Below, one piece after another: positions 1 to 8,805 of a DNA stretch of 46,892 bases; the first letter of the stretch is position 1; every line of letters starts with the position of its first letter. A program made the position numbers and the translations under genes. Source of the DNA: Clostridiales bacterium. Its GTDB lineage: Bacteria; Bacillota; Clostridia; Peptostreptococcales; Anaerovoracaceae. Location: contig JAAYDG010000017.1 of NCBI GenBank assembly GCA_012729355.1, forward strand, positions 1-46,892. Reading direction: 5' to 3'. Under the pieces are notes generated by a model. It was given only the letters and a program-made list of their open reading frames with translations. It was not told where the DNA came from and ran no database searches.

Positions 1-485
1 ATAGCCATCAGGCACAGAAGCGTGGCAGATGCATTGTTGTTCACCACCATCGCCGCTTCGGCGCCGGTGATCCGGGCGATCAGGCTGCTCACGTGATCGT
101 GGCGGCTGCCCCGTTGTCCCGTCATGAGATCATATTCCAGTGTGGAATAGCCTTTGGCCACCTCTGTCACCTGAACGGCAGCGCTGTCGGCCAGTCTTGC
201 TCTTCCCAGGTTTGTATGAAGCAAAATGCCGGTCCCGTTGATCACACGCCGCAGATTTCTCCGCTCGGACGTTGTCAATATCCGCCGAGCCAACGCAATG
301 ACGGCGTCGGAACCGGTTTCCGTCTCTTCGCCGCTCAGTAAGGCACTGCGTGTCTCGTCGATGGCCTGACGAAGCGCTTCAACGACCACCTCGCGTACGG
401 TGGTCTGCGTCCATTCAATCACATCGCAACGTTTCAAAAGTTCATCGACTTTCGGCAGATTTCTCAATTGCTCATTCGTGGTCAT
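1..485 (-). CDS. selA: L-seryl-tRNA(Sec) selenium transferase, N-terminal part (truncated by window edge)
   Basis: Not in the ORF track (open at the edge). Minus-strand ATG at 485 gives MTTNEQLRNLPKVDELLKR...LRRVINGTGILLHTNLGRARLADSA...GYSTLEYDLMTGQRGSRHDHVSSLIARITGAEAAMVVNNNASATLL, the SelA N-terminal signature. Confidence 0.93.
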   Translation of the reverse strand, partial: MTTNEQLRNLPKVDELLKRCDVIEWTQTTVREVVVEALRQAIDETRSALLSGEETETGSDAVIALARRILTTSERRNLRRVINGTGILLHTNLGRARLADSAAVQVTEVAKGYSTLEYDLMTGQRGSRHDHVSSLIARITGAEAAMVVNNNASATLLCLMA

Positions 486-582
486 AGGATCTCCTTTGCA
501 GAGAGAAAGCATAATGCTTTATCGCAACGCTTTCGTTACAGAACCATTATTGCACAATTGCAGCGAGAATCCAAGATGGTAA

Positions 583-1299
583 TTATTCGAGGATCTCGCC
601 TTCCGCTGAAATCGTCACCACCTGCCAGGGGATGAACTTCCCGCTGTCCTGCAGCGCCTTTTTACCGGCATACTCCAATCCGCCGCAGCAGGGAACCTCC
701 ATGCGAACGATCGTCACACTTTTGATGTCGTTCTGTCTTATGATTTCCGTCAATTTTTCCGAATAATCGCCTTCATCCAGCTTGGGACAGCCGATCAGTG
801 TCACTCTGTTGCGAATAAACTTGTTGTGGAAATCACCGTAAGCATAGGCAGAGCAATCTGCGGCGATGAGCAGATGAGCGCCTTGGAAATAGGGCGCGTT
901 CACCGGCGCGAGTTTGATCTGGACTGGCCACTGGCGCAGCTGACTTGCCGAGGAAGCGATGGTGGGCTGCTCGCTGCAGGAACAGGATTCCGGCTCCTTA
1001 AATAAACTTTTGCTGGCACTTCCCGGGCAACCGCAAGGCAACGGTTCCTGCACGGATTTGCCTTGCTTGGCCAAGACGGCAGCTTCGTCATAGGCAGCTG
1101 CTTCCCGCACTTCAAAGGATATGGCTCCGGTGGGACAAGCCGGCAGACAATCTCCCAGACCATCGCAGTAATCGTCCCGAAGCAGGACCGCTTTTCCATC
1201 CACCATGCCGATGGCGCCCTCGTGGCAGGCTTCCGCACAAAGGCCGCAGCCGTTGCACAATGCACTGTCTATTTTGATAATTTTTCTCTTCATTTTCAT
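583..1299 (-). CDS. 4Fe-4S dicluster ferredoxin-type protein
   Basis: Two Cys clusters: CNGCGLCAEAC and CDGLGDCLPACP, plus Cys-rich middle segment (PCGCPGS, SCSCSE). Confidence 0.85.
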   Translation of the reverse strand: MKMKRKIIKIDSALCNGCGLCAEACHEGAIGMVDGKAVLLRDDYCDGLGDCLPACPTGAISFEVREAAAYDEAAVLAKQGKSVQEPLPCGCPGSASKSLFKEPESCSCSEQPTIASSASQLRQWPVQIKLAPVNAPYFQGAHLLIAADCSAYAYGDFHNKFIRNRVTLIGCPKLDEGDYSEKLTEIIRQNDIKSVTIVRMEVPCCGGLEYAGKKALQDSGKFIPWQVVTISAEGEILE

Positions 1300-1330
1300 C
1301 TACCTCCGTGACTTTCTGGATCAAGTATAT

Positions 1331-1365
1331 TATAATAGTTGTGGAAAATATGTTGCAAATACAAC
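1331..1365 (+). promoter_or_regulatory. Candidate promoter (-10 TATAAT) with overlapping inverted-repeat operator GTTG-CAAATA-CAAC
   Basis: TATAAT at 1331-1336; inverted repeat at 1352-1365 directly upstream of the SD. Confidence 0.4.
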
Positions 1366-1375
1366 GGAGGCCCCT

Positions 1376-2035
1376 ATGGTTTTATACGATTCCGTTCTTT
1401 CAAACTCTGTTCTTTTTAAAAATATTGATTCCTATGATATCCCTGACGTGCTCCAATGTCTTTCTTCGACGCGTAAAACATATCGCAAGGGGGAGTTTAT
1501 TTTTCATATCGGCGAGAAAGACGTTCCGCTGGCCATGCTGCTGGAGGGCGAGATACATATCAATACCGAGGATTTTTGGGGAAACCAGACCATTCTGGCA
1601 GAGATCCGGCCCGGGCAGATTTTTGCGGAAACCTACGCACTGGTCCCCGATACGCCTCTTGCAGTCAACGCCTTTGCCCTCACCGACTGCAATGTGCTGT
1701 TGATGAACGCAGGCAGCATTCTGCGCGCCTGTCCGAAAGCCTGTTCCTTCCACCAGACACTCATTCAGAACCTGGCTGAAATCTTGGCTTCCAAGAATCT
1801 GATGCTGACCGGTAAGCTGGAGCACATGGCCCAGCGCACCACTCGAAATAAACTGCTTTCTTACCTTTCGGTTCAGTCTCTTCAGACAGGAAGCAACACC
1901 TTTAAGATCCCATTCAACCGGCAACAGCTGGCCGATTATCTGGCGGTGGACCGCAGCGCCATGTCCAGCGAATTATCCAAACTTCAAAAGGAAGGTTTAC
2001 TGGAATTCAGCAAAAACAGCTTCACGCTCCATTAA
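1376..2035 (+). CDS. Crp/Fnr family transcriptional regulator
   Basis: cNMP-binding fold (YRKGEFIFHIGEKDVPLAMLLEGEI) and C-terminal HTH (NRQQLADYLAVDRSAMSSELSKLQKEGLLEF). Start chosen at ATG 1376 behind CGGAGG; the ORF track start at 1205 is an upstream extension. Confidence 0.9.
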   Translation: MVLYDSVLSNSVLFKNIDSYDIPDVLQCLSSTRKTYRKGEFIFHIGEKDVPLAMLLEGEIHINTEDFWGNQTILAEIRPGQIFAETYALVPDTPLAVNAFALTDCNVLLMNAGSILRACPKACSFHQTLIQNLAEILASKNLMLTGKLEHMAQRTTRNKLLSYLSVQSLQTGSNTFKIPFNRQQLADYLAVDRSAMSSELSKLQKEGLLEFSKNSFTLH

Positions 2036-2036
2036 A

Positions 2037-2064
2037 AAACCCGCGCCGATCGGCGCGGGTCTTA
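2037..2064. terminator. Bidirectional intrinsic terminator between the Crp-like gene and tsf
   Basis: CCCGCGCCGATCGGCGCGGG hairpin with A-run upstream (U-run on the minus strand). Confidence 0.8.
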
Positions 2065-2072
2065 TCTCGAAA

Positions 2073-2987
2073 CTACTTACCCATTTGCTTCGCCACTTCT
2101 TCGGCAAAGTTTTCTTCTTTCTTTTCGATGCCTTCGCCCACTTCGTAGCGCAGCATCTCGACGATTTTCATATCCTTGCCGAGATCTTTGGCAACGGCCT
2201 CGACATAATCTTTAACGCTCATATCGTTGTTCTTGACAAATTTCTGCTCCACGAGGCAAGTTTCCTTGAGTTCTTTCTTAAGGCGTCCGATTACCATCTT
2301 TTCCACGATCTCCGCCGGCTTCCCTTCGTGAAGGGCTTGGGCGACCAAGATCTGCTTTTCGTGCTCCAGATACTCCGGATCCACTTCGGATTCATCCACA
2401 AACTGAGGTCTCATGGAAGCTGCCTGCATGGCGACATCTTTGCCCACGATACTGATCTCGTCAGCGGTAGCTTCTGTCTGAATACCGATGACCACACCGA
2501 TCTTGCCGCCACCGTGAACATAACCGGCATACTTGACACCGGCTGTATTGAACTTGACAAAGCGGCGAACGCTTAAGTTTTCGCCGATCTTAGCAATCAT
2601 GTTGTTCAGAGCGTCCTGAACCGTGCCTTCGCTCCCGTAGGGAAGTGCCATAAAGGCTTCCATGGATTCCGCCGCTCCGTTCAGAGCCATCTGAGACAGT
2701 GTTTCGACAAAGCTTACGAATGCTTCGTTCTTTGCAACGAAATCAGTCTCTGAATTGACTTCGATCGCAGCGGCCTGTGTCGCGTCTTCGTTGAACGCCA
2801 GACGGACAAGACCTTCCGAAGCCACACGACCGGCTTTTTTTGCGGCCTTGGCCAATCCATTTTCTCTGAGGTAGTCAACGGCTTTTTCCATATTGCCGTC
2901 GGTTTCTGTCAGTGCTTTCTTGCAATCCATCATGCCTGCGCCGGTCGCTTCGCGCAGTTCTTTTACCATTGCTGCTGTTACTGTCAT
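2073..2987 (-). CDS. tsf: Elongation factor Ts
   Basis: MTVTAAMVKELREATGAGMMDCKKALTETDGNMEKAVDYLRENGLAKAAKKAGR. Confidence 0.98.
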   Translation of the reverse strand: MTVTAAMVKELREATGAGMMDCKKALTETDGNMEKAVDYLRENGLAKAAKKAGRVASEGLVRLAFNEDATQAAAIEVNSETDFVAKNEAFVSFVETLSQMALNGAAESMEAFMALPYGSEGTVQDALNNMIAKIGENLSVRRFVKFNTAGVKYAGYVHGGGKIGVVIGIQTEATADEISIVGKDVAMQAASMRPQFVDESEVDPEYLEHEKQILVAQALHEGKPAEIVEKMVIGRLKKELKETCLVEQKFVKNNDMSVKDYVEAVAKDLGKDMKIVEMLRYEVGEGIEKKEENFAEEVAKQMGK

Positions 2988-3058
2988 ATCTGTTCTCCTT
3001 ATTACTGTATTACTGTCATGCGCAAGGATGCGCCAAATTTCACTTTGCTGTTGTATGT

Positions 3059-3880
<822 letters not shown>

Positions 3881-3976
3881 GTTTTTTTCCTCCCGGTTTT
3901 TCCTCCATTTTCGGTCTCCCGGCACAGACTTCTCTCGAAGCACCGCTGAGCCGGCACGAAAATGTGTGTATTTTGA

Positions 3977-4040
3977 AATCGTATGCGATGGTGCATACCT
4001 TAGGTATATTACACTATCGATCCGGTCTTGGCAAGTTTTT
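3977..4040 (-). promoter_or_regulatory. Candidate rpsB promoter and start of structured leader
   Basis: Minus strand TTGCCA-N17-TAATAT followed by perfect hairpin GTATGC-ACCATC-GCATAC (3981-3998). Confidence 0.5.
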
Positions 4041-4098
4041 TTTCCTGTGCTACAATCAGGTGAATCATTACAGTCGACAAACGAAAGGTGCGTAAATC

Positions 4099-5214
4099 AT
4101 GGCCATCCTCCCCAACAACGAAGCAATGATCCACGAGATCGCTCAGGAGCCGGATCTCTTTCGGCATGTCCTCCGAAACCGGAAGCGCTACACAGAAGAC
4201 TTTGTGAAGATCTTTCGTAAAAAACCGATCAAGAGGATCTATCTTGTGGGAAGCGGATCTCCATCTCATCTTTCGGAAACACTGCGGTGCGCGGCCATTT
4301 CCATGTTGGGTGTCGAAGCCAGCGCGCCTCTGCCTTCCCTGTTTCTTTACCACGATGCGTTCAACGCTTCCGGCGCCTATCGGCCGGAGGAGATGCTGCT
4401 CATCTGCCCCGTGGAATCCGGCAAAACCAAAGGTCCTGTCATTGCGGCACAAAAAGCCAACGAACTGAGGATCCCCGTCGTCTGCACAACCCTGGACGAA
4501 ACCGGCATCCTGGCCGGCCTTTCCGACGTGGTGATCAAGAAACCATCGGGTGCGGAAAAAGCGCCGCCCACAACAAAAGGCCACTCGATCGGTCTGTTTA
4601 TCCTTCTTTTGTGCTTCTTGGAGGCGGCTCGCGAGACCGGGCGCATGTCTGCCGAAGCCTATGCTGCCTACGACGCCGGCTTTCAGCAAATGGCCGGTAA
4701 CGTGAACGCAAACCGCCTGCAAGTGCAGGAATGGTACCGCAGGCGTCAGAGTGACGTGATGGCCTCGGAACGCTATTGGTTTTTAGCCTACGGCGCCAAC
4801 TACGGCACCGCCACGGAAGCGGTTCTGAAATTCATCGAATCCCATCAAAAGCCCACCTTTGCCTATGAATTGGAAGAATTCCTCCACGGTCCGCTGTGCG
4901 CAGTTCGGCCGGAGGATGTTGTTTTCTTTCTTGCGGCGGAGGATTGCCAAGAAAAAGAACGGATGCTTCAGTTGTATCATGCCATGAAGCCGGACTATCC
5001 AAACTGCACGCTGGTTCGTTCCTCGAAGGATGCTCCCGCCGACGACTGGGACCTGCCCCTGGACACCTGCGGCCTGCCCTTTCTGAACGCACTGGAATAT
5101 CTGATCCCTGTTCAAGTACTGGCCTACGAGATAGCAGACGCCGCCGGGATCGATGTGACCGTGTGGACGACACAGAAGATCCGCAGCCAGATGAAGCCGG
5201 GATTCGACCGCTGA
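4099..5214 (+). CDS. SIS-domain sugar-phosphate isomerase/deaminase-like protein
   Basis: IKRIYLVGSGSPSHLSETLRCAAISML and second SIS half (RYWFLAYGANYGTATEAVLKFIESHQKPTFAYELEEFLHGP), GlmS/FrlB-like architecture. Confidence 0.8.
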   Translation: MAILPNNEAMIHEIAQEPDLFRHVLRNRKRYTEDFVKIFRKKPIKRIYLVGSGSPSHLSETLRCAAISMLGVEASAPLPSLFLYHDAFNASGAYRPEEMLLICPVESGKTKGPVIAAQKANELRIPVVCTTLDETGILAGLSDVVIKKPSGAEKAPPTTKGHSIGLFILLLCFLEAARETGRMSAEAYAAYDAGFQQMAGNVNANRLQVQEWYRRRQSDVMASERYWFLAYGANYGTATEAVLKFIESHQKPTFAYELEEFLHGPLCAVRPEDVVFFLAAEDCQEKERMLQLYHAMKPDYPNCTLVRSSKDAPADDWDLPLDTCGLPFLNALEYLIPVQVLAYEIADAAGIDVTVWTTQKIRSQMKPGFDR

Positions 5215-5241
5215 ACAGCTGAACAAAAGGAAGGCATTGCT

Positions 5242-6165
5242 ATGAAAGAAGCGATCCTGGCCGTGGACATCGGCGGATCCAAGTATATGACCGGGCTGAT
5301 CCGGCCCGACGGAACTCTTCTTGCAAAGGAACGAAAGACGTGGACGGAGTATACACAGCCGCTCATTCGAAGCCAGTTGCTGGAGGCCGTCAGCGACATG
5401 CTGGGAGCACATCCGGATGTCCGGGTTATCGGGGGAGGCGTAACCATTCCGGGCCTTGCAGACCCGCAAAGCGGCGTCTGGGTGAGCACGGAATTCATGG
5501 GGATCAAGAACTATCCCATCGCAAGAGATCTGGAGAAGGTTTTCGGCCTGCCGTTTTATATCGAAAATGACGGGCGGGCCTGCGTGCTGGCCGAACGATA
5601 TTTCGGCGCCGGGCGGGATTGCGATGATTATCTTTATATCACCGTGAGCAACGGCATCGGCGGCGGATTGTTTCTGAACGGTAAACTTCACCGGGGCGCT
5701 ACCGGAAATGCAGGCGAGATCGGGCAGTGTGTGGTAGTGGAAAACGGACGCGTGTCCGAGGACGGGACTGCCGGGACGCTGGAAATGTATGCCGCAGCCG
5801 CCGGCCTGGTGCAAAACTATCTGGAGGCCGGCGGGCGCCGGCGCATCGACGGCAAAGCGCCCGATGGCGCCTCGATCGCCGCCATGGCCGCCGAAGGCGA
5901 CCCTGCGGCCCTGGAAACCTTCCGCCTGGAAGGCTGTTACCTGGGCAAAGCCATCGCTGCGCTGCACAACGTGCTGGATCTGAAAAAAGTGATCCTGGGC
6001 GGCGGCCTTTCATTAGCCTTCGACCTATATCGGGATACACTGCTCGAGACGGTCCGTGCCCAAACCTACAAGCGACCCTATCCGAGCCCGGAGATCCTCG
6101 CCACTCCCCTCGGGTACGAAGGCGCCCTGTACGGCGCCGCCGCCCTGGTTCTTCACTGCGAATGA
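5242..6165 (+). CDS. ROK family kinase/regulator-like protein
   Basis: ILAVDIGGSKYMTGLIRPDG, FYIENDGRACVLAERYFGAG, SNGIGGGLFLNGKLHRGATGNAGEIG. Confidence 0.85.
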   Translation: MKEAILAVDIGGSKYMTGLIRPDGTLLAKERKTWTEYTQPLIRSQLLEAVSDMLGAHPDVRVIGGGVTIPGLADPQSGVWVSTEFMGIKNYPIARDLEKVFGLPFYIENDGRACVLAERYFGAGRDCDDYLYITVSNGIGGGLFLNGKLHRGATGNAGEIGQCVVVENGRVSEDGTAGTLEMYAAAAGLVQNYLEAGGRRRIDGKAPDGASIAAMAAEGDPAALETFRLEGCYLGKAIAALHNVLDLKKVILGGGLSLAFDLYRDTLLETVRAQTYKRPYPSPEILATPLGYEGALYGAAALVLHCE

Positions 6166-6166
6166 A

Positions 6167-6197
6167 AAACTCCGCATCTGCGGAGTTTCATTTTTTG
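6167..6197 (+). terminator. Intrinsic terminator
   Basis: AAACTCCGCATCTGCGGAGTTT followed by CATTTTTTG. Confidence 0.75.
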
Positions 6198-6883
6198 ATC
6201 AGGTCCATCAGGATCCTGCCGGCAATCAACGAACCGGCAACGGCCGGCATATAAGAAATGCTTGCCGTGACTCCGGTTGTTTCTGCCTCGTCTCGCTCCG
6301 GCGGCACTTCGTCGGAAAAAAGAACCGGCACATCCGAAAGCCCCACAGAACGCAGCTCCTTTCTCAAGACCCTTGCCAGGGGACAGGTATGCGTTGCGCC
6401 GACGGAAGCGATCCGGAACCGGGTCGGATCGGTTTTATTTCCCGCACCCATGGCACTGATCACCGGAATGCCCCGTTGAGACGCCTCGCGGATCAAAAGG
6501 ATTTTCGCGCCTACATCGTCGATGGCATCGGCAATGTAATCGTAGGATTCCACCTGCAGTTCCGGCAGCGTTTTTTCCGTCAGCCGGAAGGGGTGCTCGC
6601 GCAGGATCAAATCCCCGTTGATGGACAAGAACCGCTGTGCAGCGGCACGCGTTTTGTACATGCCCAACGTGTGAGAAACCGCCAAAATCTGGCGGTTCAT
6701 GTTGCTTTCTTCGATTCGGTCGCAATCGCACAGGCCCAGGGTCCCGACACCCGCTCGTACCAGGTTTTCGGCCAGGTGACCGCCCACACCGCCCAGTCCT
6801 ACCACCAGAACGGCTGCCTTTCGGAGTCTTTCCATGGCGCCGACGCCGATCAAACGACGCGTTCTGTCATAAAAATCTTCCAT
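6188..6883 (-). CDS. tcdA: tRNA threonylcarbamoyladenosine dehydratase (ThiF/E1-like)
   Basis: MEDFYDRTRRLIGVGAMERLRKAAVLVVGLGGVGGHLAENLVRAGVG...DCDRIEESNMNRQI. Confidence 0.85.
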   Translation of the reverse strand: MEDFYDRTRRLIGVGAMERLRKAAVLVVGLGGVGGHLAENLVRAGVGTLGLCDCDRIEESNMNRQILAVSHTLGMYKTRAAAQRFLSINGDLILREHPFRLTEKTLPELQVESYDYIADAIDDVGAKILLIREASQRGIPVISAMGAGNKTDPTRFRIASVGATHTCPLARVLRKELRSVGLSDVPVLFSDEVPPERDEAETTGVTASISYMPAVAGSLIAGRILMDLIKK

Positions 6884-6890
6884 GGATGTG

Positions 6891-7115
6891 CTAGTCTCTC
6901 TCCGGTTCGTCTGCGACAGACGTCTGGGCCCGGGTATAACTGATCAGGTCATCGGAAATTTCGTAGGTGGCGATCGACACCGGCTTATTGCTCTCCATGA
7001 GTGTGAGCTTTGGTTTTCCGTCCACCAGATCCCTGGCGCGCTTTGCGGCCATCACGACCAGTGTGTAGCGGCTGTCCACCTTTGTTTTCAACAAATTGAT
7101 CGATGGGTACAACAT
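6891..7115 (-). CDS. rpoZ: DNA-directed RNA polymerase subunit omega
   Basis: MLYPSINLLKTKVDSRYTLVVMAAKRARDLVDGKP. Confidence 0.9.
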   Translation of the reverse strand: MLYPSINLLKTKVDSRYTLVVMAAKRARDLVDGKPKLTLMESNKPVSIATYEISDDLISYTRAQTSVADEPERD

Positions 7116-7724
7116 CTATAATTCCTCCTCGTATTTCCGGATCAATCGATCCACGTTCTTGTCTACTTTGCTGTGCTCGGCCTTGATGATTGACCGGACT
7201 TTGTCCACGGCTTGCTCCAGTTCATCGTTGATCACATAGTAATCGTAATCGTGGATCAAAGCGATTTCGTTCAGTGTAGCCTGCTGGCGGATCAGAATAT
7301 CCTCTTCGTCTTCGGTGCCCCGGGCAATGAGACGCTTTCTCAATTCGGCAAGAGATGGCGGAAGAACGAAGATGAGGATTCCTTCGGGGTACACGTTTTT
7401 TACCTGAAACGCTCCCTGCATCTCGATTTCAAGAATGATGTCCTTTCCCTTGGACAACTGGCCCAATACGAGTTTCTTGGGCGTTCCGTAGCTGTGTCCG
7501 TAAATCTTTGCATATTCCAGAAATCCGCCTTCATCGATGTTTTTCTGAAATTCTTCCTCGGAAACAAAATAATAACTCTTCCCATGCTTCTCTTCGCCTC
7601 TGGGGGCTCTGGTCGTCATGGAAACCGATAGTCCGATCTTCTCTCTGCGAACGATTTCTTTGCAAATGGTGCCTTTCCCTGCCCCGGAGGGACCGGAAAG
7701 CACAAACAGTTTGCCCTGCTCCAT
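7116..7724 (-). CDS. gmk: Guanylate kinase
   Basis: KLFVLSGPSGAGKGTICKEIVRR...SVSMTTRAPRGEEKHGKSYYFVSEEEF. Confidence 0.97.
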   Translation of the reverse strand: MEQGKLFVLSGPSGAGKGTICKEIVRREKIGLSVSMTTRAPRGEEKHGKSYYFVSEEEFQKNIDEGGFLEYAKIYGHSYGTPKKLVLGQLSKGKDIILEIEMQGAFQVKNVYPEGILIFVLPPSLAELRKRLIARGTEDEEDILIRQQATLNEIALIHDYDYYVINDELEQAVDKVRSIIKAEHSKVDKNVDRLIRKYEEEL

Positions 7725-7810
7725 ATAAGCTCCTCACCTCTTTTGTCCGAATCGTTGTGCAGTTAATAAGAATACATCAAATGATCGGAATATTCAAGCG
7801 AAATATCCGG

Positions 7811-8695
7811 TCATTCGATATTCTGGATCTGCTCCCTGATTTTTTCGATTTCACTCTTCAGGTTGAGAACTTTGTTGGTAATGGCGATATCGTTGGCCTT
7901 CGAGCCCATGGTATTGGCTTCCCGGTTCATTTCCTGAACCAAAAAGTCCAACTTCTTGCCCACCGGCTCCCGCGCTGAAGCGATGATATTGCGCAGCTGC
8001 GCGATATGGCTCTTCAGCCGGACCAACTCCTCCGTAATGTTCGATTTGTCGGCGAAGATCGCCGCTTCCAGGAGGATCCGGTCTTCCGTAGCTCCGGAAC
8101 CGCTTCCCAACAGTTCGATGATACGTTCTTTCATCTTTGCCGTGTAGTTTTCCGCGACGGAGGGGGCATATGCTTCGATTTCTTCGGCGGTATCCGCAAT
8201 CAATCCGCCCCGGTACAGAATGTCTTCCGTCAGCCGGGCGCCTTCTTCCATGCGCATGGCATCCAGATTTTCCGCGGCCCGGGTCACCGGTTCCGAGAGA
8301 CTCTTCAGGATCGCCTGTTCGTCCTCCACTTCCGCCACGGATCGAATCACGTCGGGCATGCCGGCCAGGAGAGAAAGCGACACTTCCCCTTGAAGGTTCA
8401 GTTCGTTCTTAAGGCGCAGCAGGTTATCGTGATACTGTCTGGCGACCGGTAGATTCAGCCTGACACGGGTCTCGTCTTCTCCCACGCTGTCCACCTGAAT
8501 GGACACATCGATCTTGCCTCTGGGCGCCACGTTTTTGACCAGCGCTTTGATGGGTTCTTCCGCAAAAGAATATCTTCTGGGCATCTTGACATTGATATCG
8601 CTGTAGCGATGATTCACCGCGCGAATCTCCACGACGACGCCTCGCTTATCGTCTGCATATTCGCCCCGGCCGAAGCCGGTCATGCTTTTGATCAT
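7811..8695 (-). CDS. yicC: YicC family endoribonuclease-like protein
   Basis: MIKSMTGFGRGEYADDKRGVVVEIRAVNHRYSDINVKMPRR; C-terminal KLDFLVQEMNREANTMGSKANDIAITNKVLNLKSEIEKIREQIQNIE. Start corrected to 8695. Confidence 0.95.
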   Translation of the reverse strand: MIKSMTGFGRGEYADDKRGVVVEIRAVNHRYSDINVKMPRRYSFAEEPIKALVKNVAPRGKIDVSIQVDSVGEDETRVRLNLPVARQYHDNLLRLKNELNLQGEVSLSLLAGMPDVIRSVAEVEDEQAILKSLSEPVTRAAENLDAMRMEEGARLTEDILYRGGLIADTAEEIEAYAPSVAENYTAKMKERIIELLGSGSGATEDRILLEAAIFADKSNITEELVRLKSHIAQLRNIIASAREPVGKKLDFLVQEMNREANTMGSKANDIAITNKVLNLKSEIEKIREQIQNIE

Positions 8696-8805
8696 GTTCA
8701 TCCTCTTTTCGTTCACATGCAATCTTCTTGTTGATCGAACGCAGTTCATGTTATCATTGAGGAGATTTTATCACAAAGCAAACTTCAATACCACAGAGGT
8801 TTTCC

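Noticed and set aside
4783-5967. 394-aa minus-strand ORF
   Set aside because: Antisense across the SIS and ROK genes, no recognisable motifs.
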